The position numbers and the translations under genes were made by a program. Below, in pieces: positions 37,540 to 47,843 of a DNA stretch of 64,000 bases. The stretch spans positions 1,116,001 through 1,180,000 of the forward strand of contig NZ_JQFA01000002.1 of the NCBI RefSeq assembly GCF_000763385.1, in the 5' to 3' direction. A model generated the notes under the pieces. It saw nothing but the letters and a program-made list of their open reading frames with translations. It did no database searches and was not told where the DNA came from. The stretch's first letter is position 1. Each line of letters opens with the position of its first letter. The DNA is from Leptolyngbya sp. KIOST-1. GTDB taxonomy: Bacteria > Cyanobacteriota > Cyanobacteriia > Phormidesmidales > Phormidesmidaceae.

Positions 37540-38445
37540 CTAAGATCCCACTACCCCCGCCGCTGCCACCGCCTCCAGCAAGTCTCGGTGGATCGACGCC
37601 GTTGCCCCAATCACCATGCCAGGGCGCAGATAGTCGGTGCAGGTGTGCAGCGGCGGCGGCAACTCGCCCGCGAAGGTGGTGACGATGTAGCCCATCTCCT
37701 GAGCCATAAAGGCCAGGGCCGCGCCGTCGATAAACTGACCTCGGGCCAGCACCGCCCCACACAGATCCCCGCTCAGCAGCCCATTGAAATTAGGAATTTG
37801 CGCCTCGGGAGAGTAGTCGGTTTTGGTGTGGATGACCCGGTAGCGATCGCTGATGTGCGGCACCACCGCCCCCATTTGCCAGCCCAGACATACCGCCGGA
37901 CTGGGGCTCTCAACCTTAATGCGACGACAGTTCTCCAGAGATTCCTCCAGGCTGCCCTGAAAAGTGCCCTCCCCCCGCAGGCTGTAGTAGTAGAGGTTTT
38001 GGCTGGGGGTAATGGCGATCGCCGCCTCGTACTCATCGGCATTGAGAATGCCCAGAATTATCTGGTAGTTGGAATGCCCGTCCAGGTAAAACTGAGTGCC
38101 GTCGATGGGGTCGAGGGTGATCAGGTAGTCGCCCGCTGGCCCCAGATCGATCGCTCGAAAGTACTTGGTGTTGTAAGTCTGGGCGTACTCCTCCCCATAG
38201 AAACGCACCTGGGGAAAGAGCCCCAGCAGCACCACCTCCATCATGGTTTGAATCGACAGGTCGGCGTCGCTGAGGGCGGAGGCAAAAAAATTATCGCCCT
38301 TGCCGTCTTTGTCGGGCTGAGCCACAATCTGGGCCTGAATTTGCTGGGCGTAGGCCCCAGCGGTTTTGAGATAGGGCAGCAGAGCCGCCAGAATTTGACG
38401 CGGGGTAGTGGAGGGCAGCATAGGGACCGGGTTGAGCAAGAGCAC
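37540..38445 (-). CDS. Divergent inositol monophosphatase-family protein
   Basis: A 301-residue protein of the same fold as 21473-22282 but distantly related. Metal-site residues are VRFYGEEYAQ, LITLDPIDGTQFYLDGHSNY and, near the C-terminus, GQFIDGAALAFMAQEMG. The last motif keeps Asp but lacks the preceding Trp of the usual WDxAA, so the substrate pocket probably differs. A cytosolic sugar or inositol phosphatase is the best guess. The stop codon abuts that of the giant membrane-protein gene on the other strand. The N-terminus could begin at MLPSTTPRQ, eight codons in. Confidence 0.82.
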   Translation of the reverse strand: MLLLNPVPMLPSTTPRQILAALLPYLKTAGAYAQQIQAQIVAQPDKDGKGDNFFASALSDADLSIQTMMEVVLLGLFPQVRFYGEEYAQTYNTKYFRAIDLGPAGDYLITLDPIDGTQFYLDGHSNYQIILGILNADEYEAAIAITPSQNLYYYSLRGEGTFQGSLEESLENCRRIKVESPSPAVCLGWQMGAVVPHISDRYRVIHTKTDYSPEAQIPNFNGLLSGDLCGAVLARGQFIDGAALAFMAQEMGYIVTTFAGELPPPLHTCTDYLRPGMVIGATASIHRDLLEAVAAAGVVGS

Positions 38446-38488
38446 TCCTACTGTACGCCACTACCCTCACTCGAATAAGAAGCACTAT

Positions 38489-38525
38489 AAAAAAGGGGCC
38501 GCTAATTACTCATTAGCGGCCCCTT
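38489..38525 (-). terminator. Rho-independent terminator of pilA
   Basis: Arms AAGGGGCCGCTAAT and ATTAGCGGCCCCTT around a 5-base loop; on the minus strand it is followed by TTTTTTAT. It lies about 42 bases after the pilin stop. Confidence 0.9.
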
Positions 38526-38566
38526 ATTGATGATTCAAAAAAGTAGGTTAAGCGTTAGCTAACAAC

Positions 38567-39112
38567 CTACATTTTCTTCCAGTTAGCGGCACAAACGGGG
38601 TTGTTTTGGCTAGCAGTAGCGCTAAAGCCAGTCACAGCACCAGCATCAGCAGCAGTATTTGCAGCATTCGATTCACACATGATGGCGATGGTAGTGGCTT
38701 CTACCGTTGCGCTACCGGAAGATAGCTGAGTAGCGCCGACATAGCTCTTCAGAGCGGTGTCAATTCTATCAGCAAAAGCCAGAGCGCCAAAGGCACCGGA
38801 TTGGCCAGCAGGAATGGAGTAGTTGTAGTAGGTGGTAACGGAAGGAATACCAATGGCCAGTTCTACGAAACCAGGGGCGAAAGTGGGGTTCTCCAGGCGG
38901 TAGGCTTGCTGACCGCGGTTCATAGAACCAACGTAGGTTTTAGCTTCCGACTGACGGGCTTTGTTGGCCTGGTTGAGGAAAGAAGGCAGAGCGATAGCCG
39001 CCAGAATACCGATGATGATGATAACAACCAGCAGTTCAATCAGGGTGAAGCCGCCTTCTTCTTTTTTGGCGATCAGGTGCTTCAGCAGGTTGGCTTTGAG
39101 AGATGCTTTCAT
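38567..39112 (-). CDS. pilA: Type IV pilin (PilA-type)
   Basis: A 181-residue prepilin with AAGGAGA before the ATG. The 21-residue basic leader ends in Gly before FTLIELLVVIIIIGILAAIA, the classic type III signal cut by PilD, with Glu at +5 of the mature protein. The helix runs on through LPSFLNQANKARQSEAKTY, and the globular head ends in a likely Cys pair (MCES; NPVCAANW) forming the D-region. It assembles into pili for motility or DNA uptake. A strong terminator follows. An O-antigen-ligase-type gene lies just upstream on the same strand. The head is rich in Ser/Thr, compatible with glycosylation. Confidence 0.96.
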   Translation of the reverse strand: MKASLKANLLKHLIAKKEEGGFTLIELLVVIIIIGILAAIALPSFLNQANKARQSEAKTYVGSMNRGQQAYRLENPTFAPGFVELAIGIPSVTTYYNYSIPAGQSGAFGALAFADRIDTALKSYVGATQLSSGSATVEATTIAIMCESNAANTAADAGAVTGFSATASQNNPVCAANWKKM

Positions 39113-39204
39113 AGGTGTATGTCTCCTTGAGGGTAGGCGGTAGAGGTGTTGTTTGCGCCTAGGTCTAACCTACCCACTTGCTCTCGGCTAGCGATCACAC
39201 CCGT

Positions 39205-41778
39205 TCAAAAAAGTTTTTTGGCTGGCACAGACGCAGGAACAATTTCAAAGCGATTGTTGACGGCACTAGGTAGATTAAGTTGCTCTGCTTGCAAGGTTTC
39301 TACGGTTTGATCCAGAGCGACAAATTCTCTGGGGAACTCTGCAAACAGGCCCAACAACTCCGGTATGACCCACTGGTCAACCTCCTCCAGGGGCGCAATG
39401 AAGTTGATGCCTTGGGCATAGCGGTTGCGGTAGGTGAGGCCCAAGAGGCTGCGCCCGGTGCGGGGGGCGGGGGTCCCAAAGGCGGTCAACCACGATCGCA
39501 GATCGCGGTATTCGGCCAGAGACTCAGCCAGTTGGGCTTGCTCTGCCGGGGCCAGAGGGCTCTGGGCGAAATAGCTCTGGGCAAAGTCCGCGGGTTGTAG
39601 CCAGGCCCGCAGCAGCAGCAGGGCCTGATCCTGGGGCGACTGGTCCAGCGCCTGATTGACAATCTCCAGGGCAGCGGCGGGGCTTTCGTCGGTAGCCAGC
39701 AGCGCCTGGGTGATCGGTCGCAGCTCACCCGACTCTGCGATCAGGATGGGCCGCTGATACCACCACCGCACCAGGGCCGTTTGGTCGTAGAGGGTGCCGT
39801 ACCCTGGCGTGGCTGGCGAGGTAGCCTCCAGCACGGCCTGATGGTGGGCCAGCGCCTGATCCAGGACGGCGGATTGGAGGGGGGCGAGGGGAGCCTGTCG
39901 CCACAGAGGCAGGGTTAGAAACCTGGGCTGAGCCACGCCTTCGAGGCTGAAGGCGGTCACGGCCGCTTCGGGTTGCCCCTGAGCTAGCAGAGCCTGGCCC
40001 AGGAGGTAGCGGCTCAAGCTGGTATTTCTGGGTAGCAGCTGCACAGCGCGGCGGCTGTAACCCTCAGCGGCAGTAGAATCCTGCGGCAGCAGGAGGGCGG
40101 CCAGGTTGTAGTTAAACCAGGCATCGTTGGGGGCGATCGCCGCCGCCGCCGCAAAATGCCCCAAAATATCCTGGCGCGCCGCCGCCTGTTCAGCTGGGGG
40201 AACCAGGGGCAACAGCCCGTAGATGTCCTGCCCGGCCAGGGCGTGGTAGGTGGGATCCCACGGAACCAGGGCGGCGGCTGAGCCCAGGTGCTGCAACGAG
40301 GCCGCTACGTCTCCCTGGCGGGCCTGGTGTAGAGCGCGATCGCCGTGCCAGAAGCCCAGGTCGGCCACCAGCCACAGGTAGCCAGCGACCACCAACCAGG
40401 CCAACACCCCCAGGCTGAGGTAGCGGCGGGTAGAGGTACCCACAGGTGCGGGCGAGGGTAAATCCGAGCGATCGGCCAGGTGTAGCAACAGCCCCAGCAG
40501 CGCCACCAGGGCCATAGACAGGCCAATGTTTTCCAGCTGCCAGTCGGTCAGGCTGGAGACCCCGTAGGCCAAAAAGCTCCCGCTGACCCCGTAGAGCAGC
40601 CATCGCTGGGTGCGGTCTGAGGTGGCGCGGTGCAGGCGCAGCCACAGCCTGGCAATTAGCACTATCCATAACCCATAGACGATCAACCCCACCAGCCCCA
40701 GTTCGCCCAAAATCTGGGATGGCGTGCTGTGCAGCTGCTGGGAATGATCCAGCCCCAGCCCCACCTCGATGGGGCGGTAGAGGTTGGAAACACGGCTCAT
40801 CACCCCTGGACCAACACCAAATAGGGGGCGATCGCGCAAAATATTGCCCGCCAGTTGGGCCATAAAGTAGCGATCGAGCAGCGGCCCATCCTGCACCACA
40901 AAACCCGAGGGGTTGGCAAAATTGAGACCGCTTAGCAAACTGCGCACGCGGGGGTTGCTGATGGCCACAATCAGGACCAGTGGTAACCCCAGCCCCCCCA
41001 CAGCCATTGGCGCTAACTTTCCTTTAGTCGTAGATCCCAGGATGAAGGTAACGCCAGCCACCACCAGCCATACCAAACCCCCCAGCAGAGCACCCCGCGA
41101 CCCGCTGACGTAAAGCGCCGCCCCAGTTAAAACCGTGGCGGCCACCGCCAACCACCGCAGCCAACCCTTCAATACCCCCGCGCAGGCCACCACCAGGGGC
41201 AACCCCAGGGCAAAGTAGCCGCCAACAAAGTTGTGGTGGCCAAAGGGCATAGCATTGCGCAGGGCTTGATAAAACTCGTTGTCAGGGGCTGGGCTGATGG
41301 CTGACTCGGCCCCCGGTCGCCACAGCGCCAGCGAGATCACGGCGGTGCCTAAGAAGGTGGCCGCGATCGCAGCCGCTAGGGTGGATGGCATAGCCGGAGC
41401 TTGCCTGATCCAATTCGCCAGGCCATAGAGCGCAAAAGCGTAGAAGGAGACCAGCACTACATTCCACAGGGCTAAAACCCTAAAGTCGCTGATCAGACTG
41501 CAGAGGATCAGACCGATGCCCGTGGCCGCCACCGCCCAATCCAGACCGTGGCCCAGGGGGCGAAAGGGACGCTCCAGCTGCCGCAGCTGCTGGATTAGCC
41601 AGAGGGCGATCGCCAAAAACCCCGCCTGCCACAGCAGCACCCAGGGCCAGCTCACCATTCGCAGGTAGCTGTGGGGTAGCCACGTCATCGCCACCACCAC
41701 CCCTCCCCCCAGAGCACCCAACCAGTGCTCCCTGAGGGCTTGGGTCACAGTCGGTTGTGCAATAGAGGGTTGAGTCAT
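39205..41778 (-). CDS. O-antigen ligase/Wzy_C family membrane protein with TPR-like C-terminus
   Basis: An 857-residue protein with about 12 membrane helices in the first 480 residues, including the Wzy_C-type periplasmic segment (RDRPLFGVGPGVMSRVSNLY with LDHSQQLHSTPSQILGELG). The C-terminal 370 residues are helical and repeat-like (AAAAIAPNDAWFNYNLAALL, EGYSRRAVQLLPRNTSLSRY), a periplasmic TPR-type domain. The superfamily transfers or polymerises lipid-linked glycans: WaaL, Wzy, and the pilin O-oligosaccharyltransferases PilO/PglL. It lies 92 bp upstream of pilA on the same strand, which favours a role in pilin glycosylation, but this is inference. Confidence 0.88.
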   Translation of the reverse strand: MTQPSIAQPTVTQALREHWLGALGGGVVVAMTWLPHSYLRMVSWPWVLLWQAGFLAIALWLIQQLRQLERPFRPLGHGLDWAVAATGIGLILCSLISDFRVLALWNVVLVSFYAFALYGLANWIRQAPAMPSTLAAAIAATFLGTAVISLALWRPGAESAISPAPDNEFYQALRNAMPFGHHNFVGGYFALGLPLVVACAGVLKGWLRWLAVAATVLTGAALYVSGSRGALLGGLVWLVVAGVTFILGSTTKGKLAPMAVGGLGLPLVLIVAISNPRVRSLLSGLNFANPSGFVVQDGPLLDRYFMAQLAGNILRDRPLFGVGPGVMSRVSNLYRPIEVGLGLDHSQQLHSTPSQILGELGLVGLIVYGLWIVLIARLWLRLHRATSDRTQRWLLYGVSGSFLAYGVSSLTDWQLENIGLSMALVALLGLLLHLADRSDLPSPAPVGTSTRRYLSLGVLAWLVVAGYLWLVADLGFWHGDRALHQARQGDVAASLQHLGSAAALVPWDPTYHALAGQDIYGLLPLVPPAEQAAARQDILGHFAAAAAIAPNDAWFNYNLAALLLPQDSTAAEGYSRRAVQLLPRNTSLSRYLLGQALLAQGQPEAAVTAFSLEGVAQPRFLTLPLWRQAPLAPLQSAVLDQALAHHQAVLEATSPATPGYGTLYDQTALVRWWYQRPILIAESGELRPITQALLATDESPAAALEIVNQALDQSPQDQALLLLRAWLQPADFAQSYFAQSPLAPAEQAQLAESLAEYRDLRSWLTAFGTPAPRTGRSLLGLTYRNRYAQGINFIAPLEEVDQWVIPELLGLFAEFPREFVALDQTVETLQAEQLNLPSAVNNRFEIVPASVPAKKLF

Positions 41779-41968
41779 GGCCAGAGATGCCGATAGGGTA
41801 GAGCAAAGTCTGCAGAAAACCCTGACGACCAGGGGCTTTGCAGCGGAGTTGTTTGGGGTTGCCTGACGCCCTGACGGCGATCGCGGCAGGGGTGGGTAGA
41901 CTTATTCTAGAACCGCCCCCAACTCTCAGACCTGCTCTACAGGTTTCTTACGCTTATCCCTGACCCCA

Positions 41969-42778
41969 ATGCCGCTATCTGTGAGCAATCCCCATCGTTC
42001 CAGGCCCCAGGTCAGGCACCTGCTGGTGTGGCTGGCGCCGATGGCCCTCCTGTTGAGTCTGCTGCCACTCCAGCGGCAGCGCCTGGCCACCATCCAAGAC
42101 CGCAGCGCCACCAGCCAGAGCCTTGAGCGCCAGGAGGAAGCCACCGCCGCCACCCTGGCGGTCGCGCAGAAAATGCCCACCTTTGGGTTCGACAACCTGG
42201 TCGCCAACTGGTTTTTTCTACAGTTCTTGCAGTACTTTGGTGACGACGAAGCGCGGGCTGTAACCGGCTACAACCTGAGTCCAGAATTCTTCCGGGTGAT
42301 CATTCCCAATGACCCTTACTACCGGATGTTTTACCTGTTTCTGTCGGGCAGTACAAGTAACTTTGCCGCCAAACCGGAGCAGAGCGTGGCGCTCATTGCC
42401 CAGGGGCTGGAACGACTCAACCCCAACCTGCCCGAGGATGCATTTTATATCTGGCGCTATCGTGGCGTAGACGAATTGCTGTACCTGGGCGATGGTCAGG
42501 CTGCGCAGAAATCTTACCAAACCGCCGCCGACTGGGCGCGCCAGTCAAACCATCCAGACGCCCCCCTCACCATTGAAAACTCCCAGCGTACCGCCGACTT
42601 TTTGGCCAATAACCCACTGAGCAAGCAGGCCCAGGTGAATGCCTGGGCCAGTGTGCTGGCCAACGCCTTTGACGATGGCACTCGGCAACGGGCGATTGAT
42701 CGCATCAACGCTCTCGGCGGCAGCGTCTTCATTAACGAAGCTGGCGAAATCAGCATTCAGTTTCCGCCCGACGATTAA
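41969..42778 (+). CDS. Conserved hypothetical protein with N-terminal membrane anchor
   Basis: A 269-residue protein. A hydrophobic segment at about 17-35 (HLLVWLAPMALLLSLLPLQ) suggests an uncleaved anchor. The rest is helical, with TPR-like features (YNLSPEFFRVIIPNDPYYRM, SVALIAQGLERLNPN, GDGQAAQKSYQTAADWARQS). Similar proteins occur in cyanobacteria without known function. It diverges from the ligase-like gene with 190 bp between them and may belong to the same cell-surface process. I do not recognise a catalytic motif. Confidence 0.7.
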   Translation: MPLSVSNPHRSRPQVRHLLVWLAPMALLLSLLPLQRQRLATIQDRSATSQSLERQEEATAATLAVAQKMPTFGFDNLVANWFFLQFLQYFGDDEARAVTGYNLSPEFFRVIIPNDPYYRMFYLFLSGSTSNFAAKPEQSVALIAQGLERLNPNLPEDAFYIWRYRGVDELLYLGDGQAAQKSYQTAADWARQSNHPDAPLTIENSQRTADFLANNPLSKQAQVNAWASVLANAFDDGTRQRAIDRINALGGSVFINEAGEISIQFPPDD

Positions 42779-42788
42779 GCCAGGGCCA

Positions 42789-43307
42789 TCACTCGGGTAA
42801 ATAGTCTGACGACAAGATTTGCTGGGCTGTGTAGCTACAACTGACGGGTAAGTCGTTGTAGGTTAGCGACGTTTCTCGCACGACAAGATCAAGCCCTGAC
42901 TGAAAGCCAGCGGCAATGGCTTCGGTTAGGTAAGGCTTGAGAGTGGGACTTTCTGCCAACAGGTTAATGATTTCTCGTCGCTGTTCCCGCACCGTCGCGA
43001 CCCAACTCTTGGAACGGCGCTCAGGCTGAAATTCCCACTTCAGCAGATGGCCTAGCAAAACCCCCAGTCGATTTCTTAGCTCCTGGCGCTGCTGCCGACC
43101 CAAAGACTCAATTTCCTCGACTAAATTTGCAATATCTAGGGCAGACCACTGCTGAGTTTGAAGCAGATGAGCCTGTGCTAACGTCCAGGCATAGAAGTCA
43201 GCCTCATAGAGAGACCGGGGCTGAGTCAAGTTTCTGGCGGATTGATTTTCAGCAACCACTACTATGCCCTCAGCAAATGACTTGAACCTACGATAGCCCA
43301 AGGTCAC
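42789..43307 (-). CDS. DUF29 family protein
   Basis: Up to 172 residues. The conserved core begins SLYEADFYAWTLAQAHLLQT, with IANLVEEIESLGRQQRQELR, NRLGVLLGHLLKWEFQPERR and SKSWVATVREQRREI, the DUF29 pattern frequent and multicopy in cyanobacteria. The first 25 residues are not typical, so a GTG near 43259 may be the real start. All-helical, soluble, function unknown; members often lie near mobile or toxin-like genes. It converges with the preceding gene across 10 bp. Confidence 0.85.
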   Translation of the reverse strand: MTLGYRRFKSFAEGIVVVAENQSARNLTQPRSLYEADFYAWTLAQAHLLQTQQWSALDIANLVEEIESLGRQQRQELRNRLGVLLGHLLKWEFQPERRSKSWVATVREQRREIINLLAESPTLKPYLTEAIAAGFQSGLDLVVRETSLTYNDLPVSCSYTAQQILSSDYLPE

Positions 43308-43333
43308 CTGCTAAGGGCTAGATCATGTAGAAC

Positions 43334-43858
43334 CTACAGCTGGCCGCAGTCGGCAATCACCACGGGTTCTGAGGTCTGGCCGCTGCGGCTGCCCACCTGC
43401 TCCATGGCGCTGACCACATCCATCCCTTCGACTACGCTGCCAAACACCACATGCTTGCCGTCGAGCCAGGGGGTGGCCACTGTAGTCAAAAAGAACTGCG
43501 ACCCGTTGGTGTTGGGGCCAGCATTGGCCATGCTCAGCAAACCGGGGGTAGTGTGCTTGAGGGTAAAGTTTTCGTCGGCAAATTTCATGCCGTAAATCGA
43601 CTCGCCGCCGGTACCGTTGCCGCGGGTAAAGTCACCCCCCTGGCACATAAACTCGGGGATGATGCGGTGAAAGCTAGAGCCTTTGAAATGCAGCGGCACC
43701 CCGGAGGTGCCCATGCCTTTCTCGCCCGTGCACAGGGCGCGGAAGTTTTCGGCGGTTTTGGGGGCGACATCGGCCCGCAGCTCCATCACGATGCGTCCCA
43801 CAGGGGTGCCGCCAATGGTGATGTCGAAAAAGACTCTGGGATTGGTTGCTTCAGCCAT
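43334..43858 (-). CDS. Cyclophilin-type peptidyl-prolyl isomerase
   Basis: From the ATG at 43858 ([17 protein letters not shown]) the product is 174 residues and has no signal peptide, so it is cytosolic. Active-site residues are in [20 protein letters not shown] (Arg, Phe, Met, Gln), [17 protein letters not shown] and [12 protein letters not shown]. It catalyses cis-trans isomerisation of proline peptide bonds during folding. The eukaryote-like [11 protein letters not shown] loop is common in cyanobacterial cyclophilins. An upstream ATG at 43930 gives an unlikely extension. Confidence 0.96.
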   Translation of the reverse strand: MAEATNPRVFFDITIGGTPVGRIVMELRADVAPKTAENFRALCTGEKGMGTSGVPLHFKGSSFHRIIPEFMCQGGDFTRGNGTGGESIYGMKFADENFTLKHTTPGLLSMANAGPNTNGSQFFLTTVATPWLDGKHVVFGSVVEGMDVVSAMEQVGSRSGQTSEPVVIADCGQL

Positions 43859-43945
43859 AAATCGATCTCTCGTGCAGGACATGGGGTTAACCTCTGCCAT
43901 TAACCCACAGTTTCGCTCTGGTGAACACATCCCTGGTGTGGCAAA

Positions 43946-43978
43946 AGACCCCTGGGTTCTTAGAGAACCCAGGGGTCT
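43946..43978 (-). terminator. Rho-independent terminator of putA
   Basis: 15-bp arms (AGACCCCTGGGTTCT and its complement) around a 3-base loop, followed on the minus strand by TTTTG. Confidence 0.85.
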
Positions 43979-43989
43979 AGGCCCGGAGG

Positions 43990-46989
43990 CTAATCTACCC
44001 CCTCGATCGGGGCAAAGCCCTGGCGCTGAACGTTTTCGCTCACGTGGCGGGGCTCTAGAAATTGCAGCAGGTAGTCGGGGCCGCCTGCCTTAGAGCCAAC
44101 GCCCGACATTTTGAAACCACCGAAGGGCTGGCGCGAGACGATCGCCCCCGTGATCCCCCGGTTGATGTAGAGGTTGCCCACGGCAAACTCGTTTTGCACC
44201 CGCTCAATGTGGGAGGGGGTGCGGGAGTAGAGGCCACCCGTTAGCCCATAGTCGGTATCGTTGGCGATGTGCAAGGCTTCATCAAAATCCTTAGCCTTGA
44301 TCACCGCCAGTACTGGGCCAAAGATCTCCTCCTGGGCAATGACCGCATTGGGTGGCACATCGGTAAACACCGTCGGGCCGACGAAGTAGCCCGTTTCGGG
44401 GGCAGGCATTTCCAGGGCCAGGGTGGCTTCGGCCTTGCCTTTTTCGATGTACTCCTTAATTTTGGCCTGGGCATTGGCGTCGATTACGGGGCCAACCTTG
44501 GTGCTGGCCTTGACCGCTTCGCCCACGTTGAGGGAGCAGGTGGCTTCGATCAGGCGGCGCACAAAGGTGTCGTACACCGAGGCCACTACCACAACGCGAG
44601 AGCAGGCCGAGCATTTCTGGCCGCTGTAGCCGAAGGCGGAGTAGACGACCCCCTGCACCGCCTGATCTAGATCGGCGCTTTCGTCGATGATGATGGCGTT
44701 TTTGCCGCCCATCTCGGCGATCACGCGCTTGAGGTGGCGCTGGCCGGGTCGCCACTGGGCCGCCTCGGCGTAGATGCGGCAGCCCACCTCGCGGGAGCCA
44801 GTAAAGGCAATCAGGTGCACGTCGGGATGGTTGACCAGGTGTGACCCCACGGTAGAACCCCGGGCGGGCAGGTACTGAAACACGCCGGGGGGCATGCCCG
44901 CCTCGATCAAAATTTCGGCAATTTTAGCGGCGATTACGGCGGAATTTTCAGCGGGTTTGAGGATGGTGCAGTTGCCCGTGACCAGGGCGGCGACGGTCAT
45001 GCCCGTGGCGATCGCCAGCGGGAAGTTCCAGGGTGAAATCACCACCGCAATGCCGCAGGGGAAGTAGCGGTAGCGGTTGGTCTCGCCGGGGTAGTCGTAG
45101 GCGTACCCGGCGTCGAGCCGCTCCATTTCATCGGCGTAGTAGCGGCAGAAGTCGATCGCCTCGGAGACTTCGGGGTCGGCCTGACCCAGCGGTTTGCCCA
45201 CCTCGTACACCATCCAGGCGTTCAGCTCGTGGCGGCGCTCTTCCATCAGCTCGGCGGCGCGGCGGAGGATCGCTCCCCGCTCTTTGGCTGGGGTAGCGGC
45301 CCAGGCGGGGAAGGCGGCTTTGGCGGCGGCGATCGCACTATCAGCCTGATCCTGACTGGCCAGCCCCAGCTTACCGACCAGTTCCGCTGGCTTCGAGGGG
45401 TTTACCGAATCGGCCGTGGCCTCGGTATCGACCGCAGTACCGTTGATGATCGGGTTATAGCGCTGGCCGAGTTGGGCATGAACTGTTTTGAGCGCTTCGG
45501 CGGCTTCGGAGCGCTTGGTAGCTACAGCAAAGTCGGTATCCGGCGCGTTGGGAAAGGGTACTGAGTAGTCTTTGACCTCGGCCCCGGCCATATCCGTTGG
45601 GGCAAGCTCCGGGGCCGCCAGCAGGGTTTCGACCGGCACATCCTCCTGGTTTTGGCGCAGGAAGGAGCTGTTGGCGGTGTTTTCGAGCAGACGACGAATC
45701 AGGTATGACATGCCGGGGATGAGTTCCCCAAAGGGAGTGTAGACCCGCACTCGGTAGCCTTTGTCGGCCAGGGTTTTGGCTAGCTTGTCGGCCATACCGT
45801 AGAGCACCTGTAGCTCAATATTGCGCTTGGGGATATTCAGCGCTTCGGCGATCGCCATCGCGTGGGCCTGCGACCTGACATTGTGACTGCCGATCGCCGC
45901 ATAGAGATACTGGTGGTTCTCCAGCAGCAGCCGGGTCATGCGCTCAAAGTTGGCATCGGTGGAAACCTTCTCGCTGTAGACGGGGCTGGGCCAGTCGTTT
46001 TGCCGCGCGGTAATAGTTTCTTGATCCCAGTAGGCCCCTTTGACCAGGCGAACGGTGATCGGGGTGCCCCGATTCTTTGCCCACAGCACCAGATCCTTCA
46101 GGTCGCTATAGCTGTCCTGCAAATACGCTTGCAGGGTGACGCCCAGGTCGTCGCGCTGGCGAAACTCGGCCTCCATCAAAATGTCTTTGAGAATCGCCAG
46201 GGTGAGGGCTTTGTAGCGGTACTGCTCCATGTCGAAGTGCACGGCGACGCCGAGGTCCTGGGCGCGGCGCAGCAGGGTGCGGATGTGCTCACTGACTTTG
46301 GCACGGCTACCCTCGGCATCCAGCGGGTCAAACTGGGAGTAGAAGGCGGTCAGCTTGACGGAAACCTGCACCTTGGCCAGTTCCTTGCCGTCGGCCACAT
46401 CGATCGCATCGACAGTCTTCCAACCCTTTGCCGCCGCCGACAGCTGCTCCATCAAATCCAGGTAGCGCTGCAGGTAGGCCTCGGCCTCAGCCTCGGTGAT
46501 TACCGCTTCCCCCAGCAAATCCATGGTGAAGGTGAGCCTGTCTTTGCGCATGCGCTCGATCGCCTTGATCGCCTGGTCCATCTTTTCGCCAGAGATGTAG
46601 CGGTAGGCCAGGGTTTCCACGGCGGGGGCGACAGTGGTAGCGGCCAGCTTGCCGGGGGCCGAGTCGGGGTCGGTAAAGTTGAGCAGTCCCTTCAGCACAT
46701 TGGGCAGCTCTACCTCGTCAGCAGACAGGTACTCCTGCAGGTGGCGGGCGATTTCGGGCTTGCTGCGCAGGGCGGGCAGGGCATCGATGAAGCGAAACAG
46801 CTGCACCTTGAGGCCGGGGTTGGCCATGGCGAAGTCCATGATCTTGTCGTCCCAGCGCATCTGGTCGCGCATTTGGGCAAAAAGATTCTTTTTCTCGCGG
46901 GTGGCGGCCAGCAGGGCGGTGGCGATCGCGAGGGTCTTGGTTTCGTAGGGGTGCGAGTCGGTCTGGGGCTGAATGGCTGGGGCTACCAC
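43990..46989 (-). CDS. putA: Bifunctional proline dehydrogenase / P5C dehydrogenase PutA
   Basis: A 999-residue enzyme that oxidises proline to glutamate in two steps. The N-terminal half is the FAD-dependent proline dehydrogenase barrel ([74 protein letters not shown]). The C-terminal half is the NAD-dependent aldehyde dehydrogenase ([30 protein letters not shown], catalytic Cys in [23 protein letters not shown]). There is no ribbon-helix-helix DNA-binding domain, so it is not a self-repressor like the E. coli protein. It has its own terminator. Confidence 0.97.
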   Translation of the reverse strand: MVAPAIQPQTDSHPYETKTLAIATALLAATREKKNLFAQMRDQMRWDDKIMDFAMANPGLKVQLFRFIDALPALRSKPEIARHLQEYLSADEVELPNVLKGLLNFTDPDSAPGKLAATTVAPAVETLAYRYISGEKMDQAIKAIERMRKDRLTFTMDLLGEAVITEAEAEAYLQRYLDLMEQLSAAAKGWKTVDAIDVADGKELAKVQVSVKLTAFYSQFDPLDAEGSRAKVSEHIRTLLRRAQDLGVAVHFDMEQYRYKALTLAILKDILMEAEFRQRDDLGVTLQAYLQDSYSDLKDLVLWAKNRGTPITVRLVKGAYWDQETITARQNDWPSPVYSEKVSTDANFERMTRLLLENHQYLYAAIGSHNVRSQAHAMAIAEALNIPKRNIELQVLYGMADKLAKTLADKGYRVRVYTPFGELIPGMSYLIRRLLENTANSSFLRQNQEDVPVETLLAAPELAPTDMAGAEVKDYSVPFPNAPDTDFAVATKRSEAAEALKTVHAQLGQRYNPIINGTAVDTEATADSVNPSKPAELVGKLGLASQDQADSAIAAAKAAFPAWAATPAKERGAILRRAAELMEERRHELNAWMVYEVGKPLGQADPEVSEAIDFCRYYADEMERLDAGYAYDYPGETNRYRYFPCGIAVVISPWNFPLAIATGMTVAALVTGNCTILKPAENSAVIAAKIAEILIEAGMPPGVFQYLPARGSTVGSHLVNHPDVHLIAFTGSREVGCRIYAEAAQWRPGQRHLKRVIAEMGGKNAIIIDESADLDQAVQGVVYSAFGYSGQKCSACSRVVVVASVYDTFVRRLIEATCSLNVGEAVKASTKVGPVIDANAQAKIKEYIEKGKAEATLALEMPAPETGYFVGPTVFTDVPPNAVIAQEEIFGPVLAVIKAKDFDEALHIANDTDYGLTGGLYSRTPSHIERVQNEFAVGNLYINRGITGAIVSRQPFGGFKMSGVGSKAGGPDYLLQFLEPRHVSENVQRQGFAPIEGVD

Positions 46990-47238
46990 GGTATATGTCT
47001 CCTTATTCCCTATCTCCTATCTTGAGCGAAAAAAAGCGCTGTAGGGTCAGCGCGTCATGATACTTTTCTCGCCCAGGAGTAAGGCTTGAGCGGCCTATGA
47101 TTTAGAGCATTGCCACTTCCACAGGGGGCTCGTCGACGAACCCAATCGCTAACTCTGGGCGTAAAGTAAACACGAGGTAAACGTCAGGCCCTTGGGCTAC
47201 CCTAAAATTAACCTTGAAAAGCTCACCCACCAAATCCT

Positions 47239-47481
47239 ATGAAAGCTTACGAGCTACCGGCAACGGTTGCAGCTAACGGTCGTTTAACCTGGCCTGAGTT
47301 TCAGTTAGACCCTGCTCTCAAAAATGCTCAGGTGAGGGTAATTGTTTTAGTTGAGGAGAGCACTGACATAGAGGAGAATGCGTGGCTACAGTCCGCTGCT
47401 CAAAATCCTGCCTTCAGTTTTCTCTATGATTCTGAGGAAGATATTTATAGTGTGAGTGATGGCAAGCCCTTCGAGTCCTAG
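47239..47481 (+). CDS. Antitoxin-like protein of a MazF-type module
   Basis: An 80-residue acidic protein (MKAYELPATVAANGRLTWPE start; EDIYSVSDGKPFES end). The first 25 residues look like a short beta-rich operator-binding element, the rest an acidic tail. I identify it as an antitoxin mainly from context: the MazF/PemK-type toxin gene overlaps its last 23 bases. Similar small proteins lie before growth inhibitors in other cyanobacteria. The DNA-binding fold cannot be named with certainty. Confidence 0.7.
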   Translation: MKAYELPATVAANGRLTWPEFQLDPALKNAQVRVIVLVEESTDIEENAWLQSAAQNPAFSFLYDSEEDIYSVSDGKPFES

Positions 47482-47815
47482 GGGAAAAGTTGTTTTAGTG
47501 CCCTTTCCGTTTGATGATTTATCGGCCACTAAGGTAAGACCAGCTGTTTGTGTAACCCATGCTATAGGCCCTTATCAGCAGGTTTTGCTGGCGTTTGTTA
47601 CTAGCCGCCTTCCAGAAAATCCATTGGCAACTGACATCATTTTCGATGCATCCCATCCTGAATTTGTCGGCAGTGGGCTGCGTCAGCCATCTGCTTTACG
47701 ACTTCATTACTTAATGACGGCTCGTACTTCGCTCATTTTGCGAGAATTGGGCGCGCTATCAGAAACAGCCCAAGCAGATATAGCCGAGCGGCTGTGCCGT
47801 CTTTTCGCCATCTAG
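47459..47815 (+). CDS. MazF/PemK-family toxin
   Basis: A 118-residue protein from the ATG at 47459; a GTG one codon earlier is equivalent. The conserved start GKVVLVPFPFDDLSATKVRP with AVCVTHAIG and the later FVTSRLP and GSGLRQPSALRLHYLMT fit the PemK/MazF fold, which cuts single-stranded mRNA at short sequences. The gene overlaps its antitoxin, giving translational coupling. It appears intact. Target sequence and activity cannot be read from the sequence. Confidence 0.85.
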   Translation: MASPSSPRGKVVLVPFPFDDLSATKVRPAVCVTHAIGPYQQVLLAFVTSRLPENPLATDIIFDASHPEFVGSGLRQPSALRLHYLMTARTSLILRELGALSETAQADIAERLCRLFAI

Positions 47816-47843
47816 TCTCTGCCCATTAAATTTTTAGTGCCCC

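Noticed and set aside
43946-43978. Possible operator at the cyclophilin-putA junction
   Set aside because: Its long stem, short loop and minus-strand T-run after the putA stop make it a terminator.
45862-47025. 387-codon plus-strand frame opposite putA
   Set aside because: Gly/Leu/Val-rich shadow with no conserved motif; putA motifs run uninterrupted on the other strand.
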